From Oscillospiraceae bacterium (GTDB lineage Bacteria; Bacillota; Clostridia; Oscillospirales; Ruminococcaceae), in assembly GCA_016295145.1 (NCBI GenBank), contig JAEDLR010000033.1, positions 1-22,843 of the forward strand: a stretch of 22,843 nucleotides of DNA. The letters are read 5' to 3'. The translations under genes were made by a program, and so were the position numbers. Under the pieces are notes generated by a model. The model saw only the letters and a program-made list of their open reading frames with translations, did not search any database and had not been told where the DNA came from. This document shows, one piece after another, positions 13,940 to 21,222 of this stretch (the first letter of the stretch is position 1; every line of letters begins with the position of its first letter).

Positions 13940-15205
13940 TCACTTGATCGCTGCAAATGCCTGATCAATATCAGCAATGATATCTTCCACATTTTCCAGA
14001 CCGCACGAGAAGCGAATCATGCCCGCATTGATGCCCGCAGCTACCAACTGCTCATCGGTCAGCTGACGGTGGGTTTCACTGGCAGGGTGCAGCACACAGG
14101 TGCGGATATCCGCAACATGAACCACATTGGATGCCAGCTTCAGCGCATCCATGAAGTGCATTGCCGTTTCTCTGCCGCCTTTGATGACAAACGAGATCAC
14201 ACCACTGGCACCGTCAGGCAGATAAGTCTTTGCGCGCTCGTAATAGGGATCGCTCTCCAAACCGGGATAGGAGACCGACTCGACCTCAGGACGGGATTGC
14301 AGGTACTCCGCCACGATTTTTGCATTGATGCAATACTGCTTCATGCGCAGCGCGAGGGTTTCCAAGCCGAGATTGAGGTAGAATGCATTGGTTGCCGAAG
14401 GATAGCAGCCAAAATCGCGCATCAGCTGCATTCTGCATTTGATGATGTATGCAGCCCTGCCAAAGCTCTCCACATAGCGCACGCCATGATAACTTTCGTC
14501 AGGCTCGGTAAAGTCCGGGAACTTACCGTTTGCCCAGTTAAAGTTGCCGCCGTCTACAATGACGCCGCCGCCCTGTACCGCGTGACCGTCCATGTACTTG
14601 GTGGTGGAATGAATGACCACATCCGCGCCAAATGCAATGGGACGGCAGAGAATGGGTGTCGGGAATGTGTTATCCACGATCAGCGGAATGCCGTTGGAAT
14701 GTGCAAAATCAGCAAACTTGCGGATATCCAGTACAGACAGTGCAGGATTTGCAATTGTCTCGCCAAATACGCAGCGGGTGTTGGGCTTGATCGCCTTTTG
14801 CAGTTCCTCGATGCTTGCTTCCTGATCGACAAAAATGCACTCGATGCCCAAACGCTTGAGGGTCACCGCAAACAGATTCACCGTACCGCCGTAAATGGTG
14901 CTTGCAGAAATAAAACTGTCGCCTGCGGAGCATACATTCAAAATCGAGAGCAGACTTGCCGCCTGACCGCTGGTGGTGCACATGGCAGCCACGCCGCCCT
15001 CCAGTGCTGCAATTTTCTTTTCCACTGCGTCCACGGTGGGGTTGGCAAAACGGGAATACATCGGCTCGGTAGGCATATCAAACAAAGCAGCAATATGCTC
15101 AGTGGAATCAAAAGCGTAGGTAGTGCTTTGCACGATCGGCACCACACGGGGCCCGCCGTTTTCAGGTGTATAGCCTGCGTGCAGGCATTGCGTTTCGATT
15201 TTCAT
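13940..15205 (-). CDS. metY: O-acetylhomoserine sulfhydrylase (aminocarboxypropyltransferase), PLP enzyme
   Basis: A 421-residue member of the Cys/Met metabolism PLP family. It most likely makes homocysteine from O-acetylhomoserine and sulfide for methionine synthesis in the cytoplasm. The PLP lysine is Lys203 in HSTTKYMDGH, the ring-nitrogen aspartate is Asp178 (LIVDNT), and MYSRFANPTVDAVEKKIAALEG and TTSGQAA are family motifs. The length and the insert around GNFNWANGKFPDFTEPDESYHG favour the MetY/OAH-sulfhydrylase branch over the shorter (about 380-residue) MetB or MetC, though substrate choice within the family cannot be proven by eye. The ATG follows an AAAGGATG site. It is monocistronic, between a consensus promoter and a hairpin terminator. 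The leader is only about 34 nt, too short for a SAM riboswitch or T-box. Confidence 0.92.
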   Translation of the reverse strand: MKIETQCLHAGYTPENGGPRVVPIVQSTTYAFDSTEHIAALFDMPTEPMYSRFANPTVDAVEKKIAALEGGVAAMCTTSGQAASLLSILNVCSAGDSFISASTIYGGTVNLFAVTLKRLGIECIFVDQEASIEELQKAIKPNTRCVFGETIANPALSVLDIRKFADFAHSNGIPLIVDNTFPTPILCRPIAFGADVVIHSTTKYMDGHAVQGGGVIVDGGNFNWANGKFPDFTEPDESYHGVRYVESFGRAAYIIKCRMQLMRDFGCYPSATNAFYLNLGLETLALRMKQYCINAKIVAEYLQSRPEVESVSYPGLESDPYYERAKTYLPDGASGVISFVIKGGRETAMHFMDALKLASNVVHVADIRTCVLHPASETHRQLTDEQLVAAGINAGMIRFSCGLENVEDIIADIDQAFAAIK

Positions 15206-15245
15206 GTGGTTTCATCCTTTCTCAGACATAAATTCCGATGCATAC

Positions 15246-15274
15246 ATTATAGTATATTTTCCCGTGATTGTCAA
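15246..15274 (-). promoter_or_regulatory. Consensus promoter of the metY-like gene
   Basis: Minus strand: -35 TTGACA (15269-15274), 17-base spacer, -10 TATAAT (15246-15251). Both boxes match the sigma-70/sigma-A consensus exactly. The predicted start is about 34 nt upstream of the metY ATG. Confidence 0.9.
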
Positions 15275-15464
15275 CTGTTTTCTAATGAAGCGGCGTGAGA
15301 TCGGCATCTGTCCAATTATTTTCCTTTATCGCTGATACCGATTTGCCCATTAGAACACAATTTTTGCAGAGAAGTTCAACGATCAAAGGGAAAAAATAGA
15401 GAAGATTCGCGCCAAGATTTTATGCCGATATACGAAAGGTGCCGAAATCTATTTACTTTTGGGG

Positions 15465-15506
15465 CAGTAAGTGATAGTATAATAGTATGATGATCTGCAC
15501 TTACTG
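15465..15506 (+). promoter_or_regulatory. Inverted repeat flanking a TATAAT box (possible operator)
   Basis: Perfect nine-base arms CAGTAAGTG (15465-15473) and CACTTACTG (15498-15506) are separated by 24 bases that include TATAAT at 15478-15483. No good -35 box sits 17 bases upstream. The 24-base gap is long for a hairpin and would suit two operator half-sites around a -10 element. The second arm lies inside the small ORF listed next. Function is unknown. Confidence 0.4.
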
Positions 15507-15588
15507 TCATTCTGCCCAATGCTATGATCTTGATCGCGCTGATGAGATGCCCCCCTGCTGCACAAGCGTGAATCGCAGACGCATATAG
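15487..15588 (+). CDS. Possible 33-residue Cys-rich micropeptide or remnant of a DUF1847-like gene
   Basis: An ATG-ATG ORF encodes MMICTYCHSAQCYDLDRADE followed by MPPCC, eight more residues and a TAG stop. The spacing CxxCxxxxC, then MPxC, resembles the N-terminal cysteine cluster that I associate with DUF1847 proteins, which are normally about 200 residues. Here the frame stops after 33. No GGAGG-type site precedes it; a TATAAT box ends only three bases before the first ATG, so a transcript from it would be leaderless. It may be a real micropeptide, a decayed gene start or chance. It lies in the 418-nt gap between the metY promoter and the next gene, and the rest of that gap shows nothing else convincing apart from the promoter at 15624. 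Confidence 0.3.
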   Translation: MMICTYCHSAQCYDLDRADEMPPCCTSVNRRRI

Positions 15589-15623
15589 CGGCGGAAAATC
15601 CCGTCTGTACGGCGAAAAAGCTC

Positions 15624-15652
15624 TTGCAATTTCAGGTTTGGTATGCTATAAT
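15624..15652 (+). promoter_or_regulatory. Extended -10 promoter of the tsaE/tsaB operon
   Basis: -35 TTGCAA (15624-15629), 17-base spacer, -10 TATAAT (15647-15652) with TG at 15644-15645. It is 40 bases upstream of the first gene of the operon. The ten bases CTCTTGCAAT at its -35 are the same as at the S10 operon promoter. Confidence 0.8.
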
Positions 15653-15692
15653 GAAAATGATTGCAATCAAGCCTTGAAAGGAGGAAGCCGTG

Positions 15693-16421
15693 ATGCAGCA
15701 GAACACAACCCAGGGGTTACCCGATACGCTGGCAACCGAACTTTTCACCCGTTGCCTGCACAGCGACGGCACAGGATTCACCATATGCCGGTATCTCGGC
15801 ACCTACCGTCAGCATTTCGTTCGCACGGAAAGCGGATGGCAATGCGACCGCAATCCCGATACTGCCCCGATTTTGCACCTGACGGAACAGGTTCGTCAGT
15901 TTGTAGCGCAGTTCCCTGCTCTCAGCGCGACCTATCCTCACAAAGTGACCCAGGACGAACGCAGCATCACCCCCCTGGAGGAAACATGGGTGATCTCTGA
16001 AGCGCAGGCGGTCATTACCGTGCCAGACGGTTTTGTACAGAAGTATGACGGTAGCCAATATCTGGAACAACTGATGCAGGAACAGCCTGCTGCCATTGCA
16101 GCACTGGCAGAGGATATCAAACAGCGGCTGCTGCGGTATGAGATCCGCACCGCACAGATGTTTTCACAGTATGATACCCATTTACATATCTGCTTTGCCG
16201 TACAGCAGGATGCCGTTTCCACCGATATCTGGCACCTGCCACTGGAAAAGTACAACATCGCCCCACTGTTTACTGAGGACGCACAGTGTGCGGTAGCGCG
16301 AGCAACGGCATCTGCACTGGCGGAATTGCTGCATTGCGAAGCAACCATCTGCTGCACAGTCACACAGGGATTCCACCGCGCATATACCGTGCAGTTGACC
16401 ATAAAGGATACACCATCATGA
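15693..16421 (+). CDS. Unrecognised soluble protein, first gene of the tsaE operon
   Basis: A 242-residue protein I cannot place in a family. It has no signal peptide or membrane segment and is rich in Gln, Ala and Thr. An acidic, mostly helical middle (about residues 123-150, LEQLMQEQPAAIAALAEDIK then QRLLRYEI) is followed by strand-like segments (HLHICFAVQQD, ATICCTVTQGFHRAYTVQLTI). The cytoplasm is the likely location. AAAGGAGG precedes two starts: GTG at 15690 (five bases away) and ATG at 15693 (eight bases); the ATG is chosen. Its stop overlaps the tsaE start (ATGA), so it is coupled to t6A synthesis genes. A role linked to translation or tRNA is suggested only by that context. Confidence 0.8.
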   Translation: MQQNTTQGLPDTLATELFTRCLHSDGTGFTICRYLGTYRQHFVRTESGWQCDRNPDTAPILHLTEQVRQFVAQFPALSATYPHKVTQDERSITPLEETWVISEAQAVITVPDGFVQKYDGSQYLEQLMQEQPAAIAALAEDIKQRLLRYEIRTAQMFSQYDTHLHICFAVQQDAVSTDIWHLPLEKYNIAPLFTEDAQCAVARATASALAELLHCEATICCTVTQGFHRAYTVQLTIKDTPS

Positions 16422-16849
16422 CAATACTGACGCACTCCCCTGCCGAAACACAAGCCTTTGCGGAAACGCTGGGCAGGCAAATGAAAAAAGGCACCTGCAT
16501 CGCCTTCGCAGGCAGTATGGGTGCAGGCAAAACCACCTTTACCCGTGGTCTTGCAAAGGGTATGGGTCTGCCCGATGAGGTCAGTTCCCCGACCTTTGCC
16601 CTTGTGAACGAATACCACGGCGAGGGTGCCATTTCCATGTACCATTTTGATATGTACCGCGTCACCTCCCCAGAAGCACTGGAAACCACCGGCTTCTGGG
16701 ACTACCCTCTGGAGGACGCTGTGTTTGTGATCGAGTGGGCAGAAAATATTGCCGATGCGATTCCTGCCGATGCAGTACGCATTACCATCACACGCATAGA
16801 TGATGATACGCGCAGCATCACCGTAGAAGGAGGCAATTTCTCATGCTGA
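16418..16849 (+). CDS. tsaE: tRNA t6A synthesis ATPase TsaE
   Basis: The ATPase that works with TsaB and TsaD to put threonylcarbamoyl on A37 of ANN-decoding tRNAs. The 143-residue product shows the P-loop GSMGAGKTTFTRGLAKGMG (about residues 31-49), the switch-like SSPTFALVNEY, HFDMYR and the VIEWAEN Walker-B-like segment. The frame is open further upstream, but the ATG at 16418-16420 gives the family N-terminus (MTILTHSPAETQAFAETLG). It overlaps the preceding gene by four bases and tsaB by seven, so all three are probably translated in a coupled way. Confidence 0.95.
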   Translation: MTILTHSPAETQAFAETLGRQMKKGTCIAFAGSMGAGKTTFTRGLAKGMGLPDEVSSPTFALVNEYHGEGAISMYHFDMYRVTSPEALETTGFWDYPLEDAVFVIEWAENIADAIPADAVRITITRIDDDTRSITVEGGNFSC

Positions 16850-17493
16850 CACTGGCTGTGGATACCTCAGGCAAAACGGCATCCGTTGCCCTTGCTGAGG
16901 ATAGCACGCTGCTGGGGCTGCGGATGGTGTATACCGCCCGTGCCCACTCGCAGATTTTACTGCCCATGGTAAAATCACTGCTCGCCGATACCAATCGCAA
17001 TGTCGCAGAGATTGATGTATTCGCCGCCGCCAACGGCCCGGGATCTTATACGGGTCTGCGCATCGGCGTTGCTGCCATGCAGGCAATGGCATTTGCACAG
17101 AATAAGCAATGTGCAGGCATCAGCACACTGGAAGGTCTTGCGTGGAATCTCTGCGGCACGCGTGGCATTCTTTGCGCTGCAATGGCTGCAAGACAAAATC
17201 TGCTGTATGCCGCCTTTTTTGAAAGCGACGGTAGCCTTGTCCGCCGCCTGACCGACGATCAGATTATTGCTGATGTGGAATGTGCCGCACAGATTGCTGC
17301 ATATGCCGCACCCGTCACCATTGTAGGTGACGGCATTTCCCTGTTGGGTAAGCTGGTACCCGACGTGACCCCTGCCCCGATGCACCTTGCTTTGCAATCG
17401 GCAGCAGGCATTTGTATGGCTTCCATGCATCATGTACCCGTTTCGCCTGCCAAGCTGACGGTACACTACCTGCAAGAAGTAAAAATCGGCTAA
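16843..17493 (+). CDS. tsaB: tRNA t6A synthesis scaffold protein TsaB
   Basis: ASKHA-fold protein that dimerises with TsaD in threonylcarbamoyl transfer to tRNA. The 216-residue sequence has the family hallmarks MLTLAVDTSGKTASVALAED at the start, ARAHSQILLPMVKSLLADTN, and the highly conserved ANGPGSYTGLRIGVAAMQAM (about residues 63-82). The C-terminal half is short and variable as usual. GGAGG lies nine bases before the ATG, inside tsaE. tsaD and rimI, which often follow, are not here; instead a two-TM protein gene begins 27 nt on. Confidence 0.94.
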   Translation: MLTLAVDTSGKTASVALAEDSTLLGLRMVYTARAHSQILLPMVKSLLADTNRNVAEIDVFAAANGPGSYTGLRIGVAAMQAMAFAQNKQCAGISTLEGLAWNLCGTRGILCAAMAARQNLLYAAFFESDGSLVRRLTDDQIIADVECAAQIAAYAAPVTIVGDGISLLGKLVPDVTPAPMHLALQSAAGICMASMHHVPVSPAKLTVHYLQEVKIG

Positions 17494-17520
17494 GCCGAAA
17501 ACAAGAAAGGATTTTTGATC

Positions 17521-18168
17521 ATGGCAAAATCTCGTGTTCTGGGTGCAATCGCACTCGTAGCTCTCATCCTTGGCATCGTGTTGTTGACCGATATGCCCCA
17601 CTACATCAAGTACCTCAAAGGCGATGTCATCAACTATAACACCGCCGCTGCACATACGCTCAAGGACGGCGATCTGGTTGAGGGCGTAGTGGATGCAGCA
17701 CTAGGCTGCTGCGCTGAGGAGTACGAAACCAAATTCGGCATCCGTACATCTGATGACAGCTCCAAGCTTTACTATGTGCTGTGGATGGACAACGAGCAAT
17801 TTATCGTGTACGAAACCGCAAACAAGAGGCAGTATACAAAGCTGGATGAGATCACCTCCAGTACCGAAAGGTATCTGGATGCACTGGAAGCAGGTGATGA
17901 AAACGCCTCGCTGAATGTGACCATGGAGATTCAGGGCGTAGTGGAAAAGATGCCCAGTGATATCGAGGGCTACTTCCATGAATGGTACGGCACCGACGAT
18001 TCCACCTATTCTTCCAAGTGCGAGGGCGTTATGATTACCAACACTAACCTCGACAAACTCGGCACTTCGGTGTTTATCGGCGCAGGCAGCATTCTGGTTG
18101 CGATCATTCTGGGCGTGGTGCTGCTGGTACTCTGGCGCAAGGAAAAGAACTCCAACTACGGCTATTGA
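17521..18168 (+). CDS. Unrecognised bitopic/two-TM membrane protein
   Basis: A 215-residue protein with a hydrophobic segment at residues 6-23 (VLGAIALVALILGIVLL) and another at about 183-205 (SVFIGAGSILVAIILGVVLL), followed by a short basic tail (WRKEKNSNYGY). The 155-residue acidic region between them (CCAEEYETKFGIRT, KLYYVLWMDNEQFIVYETAN, DALEAGDENASLNVTMEIQG) is probably extracytoplasmic. It has strand-rich character but no family I can name. The ATG at 17521 follows AAAGGA by about nine bases; an in-frame TTG two codons earlier is less likely. It is 27 nt from tsaB and 31 nt from the GH5 gene with no terminator on either side, so it appears to be in the same transcript. Confidence 0.82.
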   Translation: MAKSRVLGAIALVALILGIVLLTDMPHYIKYLKGDVINYNTAAAHTLKDGDLVEGVVDAALGCCAEEYETKFGIRTSDDSSKLYYVLWMDNEQFIVYETANKRQYTKLDEITSSTERYLDALEAGDENASLNVTMEIQGVVEKMPSDIEGYFHEWYGTDDSTYSSKCEGVMITNTNLDKLGTSVFIGAGSILVAIILGVVLLVLWRKEKNSNYGY

Positions 18169-18199
18169 TCCGATATACATGAAAGAGGGGGGCAATCTC

Positions 18200-19852
18200 A
18201 TGAAAGGGCGCAATTCCCTGATAGCAGCGGCAACCGCTGTTACCATGCTGCTTTGCAGCACATCAGCGGCAATGCCCGCTGCGGCGGATATCTACACCGA
18301 TCCGGATACGGGCATCACCTACAATACACAAGATGACTGGCTACATGTTGAGGGCAACCAGATCGTGGATGCGGCAGGCAACCCCGTCTGGCTGACCGGC
18401 TGCAATTGGTTTGGCTACAATGTGGGCAGTCAGGTATTTGACGGCGTATGGTCGCAGAATATGCACGATATGCTCACGCAGATCGCTGACCACGGCTTTA
18501 ATGTTTTGCGTGTGCCGATGTCCACACAGATTCTGCTGGGCTGGAAAAATAACGAGCCGGACGAGCTCATCAAGGTGAACACCTACTCCAATCCCGAGCT
18601 GACGCTGGGGGGCATTGAGGGCGGTACCTGTATGTACAGCTTTGATATCTGGAATTATGCCGTGAAATGGTGCCGCGAACTGGGGCTGAAGATCTTTATT
18701 GATATTCACAGCGCAGAAACTGCATCGGCAGGACATCAGGTAAGCGTATGGTACACCGATCAGTACGATACCGCCGACTGGATCGAGGCGCTGGAATGGT
18801 TCACTGACTACTACAAGAATGATGACACCATCATTGCCATTGACCTGAAAAACGAACCCCACGGCACGGCCGATACCCCGAACCTGATGGCAAAATGGGA
18901 CGAATCCACGGACATCAACAACTGGAAATACGCCGCAGAGCAGGCGGCGGCAGCAGTGCTGAACATCAACCCCAATCTGCTGATTCTGGTAGAGGGCGTT
19001 GAAGTCTACCCCAAGTTTGAGGACGGTGCCGACTGGACTTCCCAGAACATCGACTACTCCCGCTACCCCTACAGCTACTATCATCACACATGGTGGGGCG
19101 GCAACTTCCGTGGCGTGGTCGATCTCCCAATTGATCTGGGCGAGCATCAGGATCAGCTTGTATACTCTCCCCACGATTACGGCCCTCTGGTATTCGAACA
19201 AACATGGTTCTATGACGGCTTTACGCAGGAATCACTGATGCAGGATTGCTGGTACGATAACTGGTTCTTCATCCACGATCAGAATATTGCGCCCCTGCTG
19301 ATGGGCGAATGGGGCGGATTCTTGGACGCGGAACATGATGCCGACGGCAGAAACCGCACATGGATGGCAGCACTGCGCGATTTGATGATCGAGAACAAGA
19401 TTCATCACACCTTCTGGTGCTTCAACGAGAACTCCGGCGATACGGGCGGTCTGGTGTACGATAACTTCAGCAAATGGGATGAGGAAAAGTATGCGTTTGT
19501 AGAGCCTGCACTCTGGCAGGATGACAAGGGCGTATACATCAGCCTTGATCACGAGATCGCCTTGGGCGCAAACGGTCAGTCTCTTGGCGATTACTACGGC
19601 GGCACAACGCCCTCACAAACCACAACCACTACATCGGATGCCCCCGGCACACGAACCGGCGATGTGAATTGCGACGGCAATGTCAAAATCGACGATGTGA
19701 TCCTGTTGAACCGCTACGCCGCAGAAGATATCTCCATTATGGGGACGATCACAGATGCCGGAATGCGCAATGCCGATGCCAACGAAGATCACAGCGTTGA
19801 TGCTGCGGATGCGATCATGATCCTCAAAATGATTGCAGGGTTACCCAACTAA
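18200..19852 (+). CDS. Secreted GH5 endoglucanase with C-terminal type I dockerin
   Basis: A 550-residue cellulosomal enzyme. Residues 1-29 form a signal peptide (MKGRNSLIAAATAVTMLLCS, then AAMPAAA before DIY). Residues about 45-460 are a glycoside hydrolase family 5 barrel: WLTGCNWFGYN, the acid/base Glu219 in DLKNEPHG, HDYGP, and the nucleophile Glu370 in LLMGEWGG. The layout resembles Acidothermus E1-type (GH5_1) cellulases, so beta-1,4-glucan cleavage is expected. A short Thr-rich linker (467-486) leads to a dockerin from Gly487 with two calcium loops (DVNCDGNVKIDD and DANEDHSVDAAD) for cohesin binding. The ATG follows a GAGGGGGG site. It is the last gene before a strong terminator, with no visible promoter of its own. 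Confidence 0.95.
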   Translation: MKGRNSLIAAATAVTMLLCSTSAAMPAAADIYTDPDTGITYNTQDDWLHVEGNQIVDAAGNPVWLTGCNWFGYNVGSQVFDGVWSQNMHDMLTQIADHGFNVLRVPMSTQILLGWKNNEPDELIKVNTYSNPELTLGGIEGGTCMYSFDIWNYAVKWCRELGLKIFIDIHSAETASAGHQVSVWYTDQYDTADWIEALEWFTDYYKNDDTIIAIDLKNEPHGTADTPNLMAKWDESTDINNWKYAAEQAAAAVLNINPNLLILVEGVEVYPKFEDGADWTSQNIDYSRYPYSYYHHTWWGGNFRGVVDLPIDLGEHQDQLVYSPHDYGPLVFEQTWFYDGFTQESLMQDCWYDNWFFIHDQNIAPLLMGEWGGFLDAEHDADGRNRTWMAALRDLMIENKIHHTFWCFNENSGDTGGLVYDNFSKWDEEKYAFVEPALWQDDKGVYISLDHEIALGANGQSLGDYYGGTTPSQTTTTTSDAPGTRTGDVNCDGNVKIDDVILLNRYAAEDISIMGTITDAGMRNADANEDHSVDAADAIMILKMIAGLPN

Positions 19853-19879
19853 ACGAAATTTTCTCTAAGGATACAAAGA

Positions 19880-19917
19880 AGCCATGCTCCCGTTTGGGAA
19901 CATGGCTTTTATTTGTT
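19880..19917 (+). terminator. Intrinsic terminator after the GH5 gene
   Basis: AGCCATG (19880-19886) pairs with CATGGCT (19901-19907), and TCCC/GGGA extends the stem past one mismatch around a GTTT loop. TTTATTTG follows. It ends the tsaE-GH5 transcript and, with a weaker T-rich flank on the other strand, may also serve the convergent gene at 19945. Confidence 0.9.
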
Positions 19918-19944
19918 CTGTTGGATATGCTGCCAACCGCCCGA

Positions 19945-20985
19945 TCATTGGAAAGTACAGCTTGCCGAGCAGCTTGAAAGGTAACGATTTGTGATAAAGA
20001 ACAGCGTAACGCAGACCTCCTGACCGGGGGCAACGGTACCAAAATACTCTGCCACAGGACGGCCTCCGGAAAGCTGTGCGCTCCAATCTGCAGAGTCTGT
20101 AGACACATAAGTGCAGTTATTCGCATGAACCGTTGCAGCAACATTGGATGCAGCGGCATCGCCCCTGTTTCGCAGATAAACCTGCACTTTCACGATAAAA
20201 TCGCCGGAATCCTGCTCGGTACAAGATACCACTCTCGTGCTTCTTACCGTCAGGTCAGCTTTTTTCGCCGTGGTCGTGGTGGTCGTCGTTGTGGTTGTGG
20301 TGGTCGTAGTGGTTTTGCGGCTTGTTGTGGATGTTGAAGTGGTCGATCGACCGGTGGTAATAGAAGTTGTCGTCAGCGTGGTTCTGGTGGTGTTCTTTAG
20401 GGTCGTGGTTCTGGATGTGGTGGTTTTGGGAGTGGTGGTTGTTTTCTTGGTTGTGGTACCTGCAAGGGTAGTCAGATTTCCATTCGTTGTAGTGGTGGTC
20501 TGTATCACAATACCGCTTTCCGTCAGTTGGGGCAGCGTCGTAGAAAGCGTTGGCTCCTCCTGATAGGTGGTCGGCTCTGTGGAAACAGAGACGGTAGACT
20601 CCGCGGTAGTCGCCGAAGTGGTCGCAGCACCATTTGCATCATTCTTGGACTGGTCGTTGCTGCTGCCGTCAGTGGTCTGGTTGGTGCCCGATTCCACAAA
20701 AGAATCGCTGACTGATGTGTTCGGGTCGCGCAGCGCATCATCAGAGATACCAAACCGGATGCCTGCCACCAATGCTGTCACAAAAACAGCACCCAGCACC
20801 ACAAAAACCAGTACGCGCTTTCCCTGCTCGGCAACGGCGTCCAGATTGACGGCACGGTGCCCCAGTGCCTTGCGCTGTTCCTTCATGAAAGCCTCTGTTG
20901 CGCGGTCAAGATTGTCAATATCAGAAAAATCAAACTTGGAGCGACCGCTGGCACTTCGGGTATGTTTGTCAGGCGTATTATACAT
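19945..20985 (-). CDS. Single-pass membrane protein with long Thr-rich stalk and C-terminal Ig-like (CARDB-type) domain
   Basis: A 346-residue protein. Residues 1-56 are hydrophilic and probably cytoplasmic (RSKFDFSDIDNLDRATEAFM). Residues 58-79 form one membrane helix (VLVFVVLGAVFVTALVAGI), so the rest should be outside. Residues about 120-239 are Thr/Ser-rich with scattered Lys and Arg, ending in 15 consecutive Thr (225-239). Residues 243-346 begin ADLTVRSTRVVSCTEQDSGD and read as a beta-sandwich of CARDB or DUF11 character (VYLRNRGDAAASNVAATVHA, GTVAPGQEVCVTLFF), with several cysteines. No dockerin, cohesin or sortase signal was seen. The ATG at 20983-20985 follows GAGGAGG by seven bases. 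Placed between two dockerin enzymes, a surface or substrate-adhesion role is plausible but not shown. Confidence 0.85.
   Translation of the reverse strand: MYNTPDKHTRSASGRSKFDFSDIDNLDRATEAFMKEQRKALGHRAVNLDAVAEQGKRVLVFVVLGAVFVTALVAGIRFGISDDALRDPNTSVSDSFVESGTNQTTDGSSNDQSKNDANGAATTSATTAESTVSVSTEPTTYQEEPTLSTTLPQLTESGIVIQTTTTTNGNLTTLAGTTTKKTTTTPKTTTSRTTTLKNTTRTTLTTTSITTGRSTTSTSTTSRKTTTTTTTTTTTTTTTAKKADLTVRSTRVVSCTEQDSGDFIVKVQVYLRNRGDAAASNVAATVHANNCTYVSTDSADWSAQLSGGRPVAEYFGTVAPGQEVCVTLFFITNRYLSSCSASCTFQ
20269..20313 (-). repeat. Fifteen consecutive Thr codons
   Basis: The tract encodes Thr225-Thr239 of the stalk protein. All four threonine codons are mixed (ACC, ACG, ACA, ACT in irregular order), so the DNA is not a simple uniform triplet repeat even though the protein is homopolymeric. 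Confidence 0.9.
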
Positions 20986-21216
20986 AGGTTTTCCTCCTCT
21001 CAACGGCATTGTAAGGCGGATACCTTACAGATGCAGTTCGCATACCGAACAAGCATCTCTTTCCCTTTCGTTGGAAACCCCACAAATCAAAACATGGTTT
21101 ATGGTACAGTGTGTTCAGTGTGTTCAGCGTGTTACAATGTTATGTGCCTTGTGTAATTCTCCATACTGTGTATGTGCTTTTGGGGGCGATCACAAGCGAT
21201 GATATCGCCCTTACCC
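20986..21216 (-). promoter_or_regulatory. Long 5' UTR of the Thr-stalk protein gene
   Basis: About 230 nt lie between the predicted start site and the ATG, with no convincing ORF. In transcription order: a perfect seven-base-pair hairpin GGGCGAT/ATCGCCC near the 5' end (21204-21210 with 21184-21190); three nine-base direct repeats at 21111-21137; and a perfect seven-base-pair hairpin TGTAAGG/CCTTACA (21010-21029) some ten bases upstream of the ribosome-binding site. No known riboswitch was recognised. This covers most of the 355-nt gap between genes. Confidence 0.5.
21111..21137. repeat. Three 9-bp direct repeats
   Basis: GTGTTCAGT, GTGTTCAGC and GTGTTACAA follow one another without gaps (plus-strand reading). 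The first two differ at one base and the third at three or four. They lie in the 5' UTR of the Thr-stalk gene, about 85 nt downstream of its predicted promoter. They could be an operator or RNA-binding repeat, or chance. Confidence 0.4.
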
Positions 21217-21222
21217 GATAAT

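Noticed and set aside
15206..15245. SAM riboswitch or T-box upstream of the metY-like gene
   Set aside because: The consensus promoter leaves a leader of only about 34 nt, too short for either element, and no T-box or SAM core sequence is present.
20269..20313. Phase-variable slippage tract
   Set aside because: The Thr codons are mixed, so there is no uniform DNA unit to slip, and triplet changes would keep the frame anyway.
20237..20563. Poly-valine open frame on the plus strand
   Set aside because: It is simply the reverse complement of the Thr-rich stalk codons.
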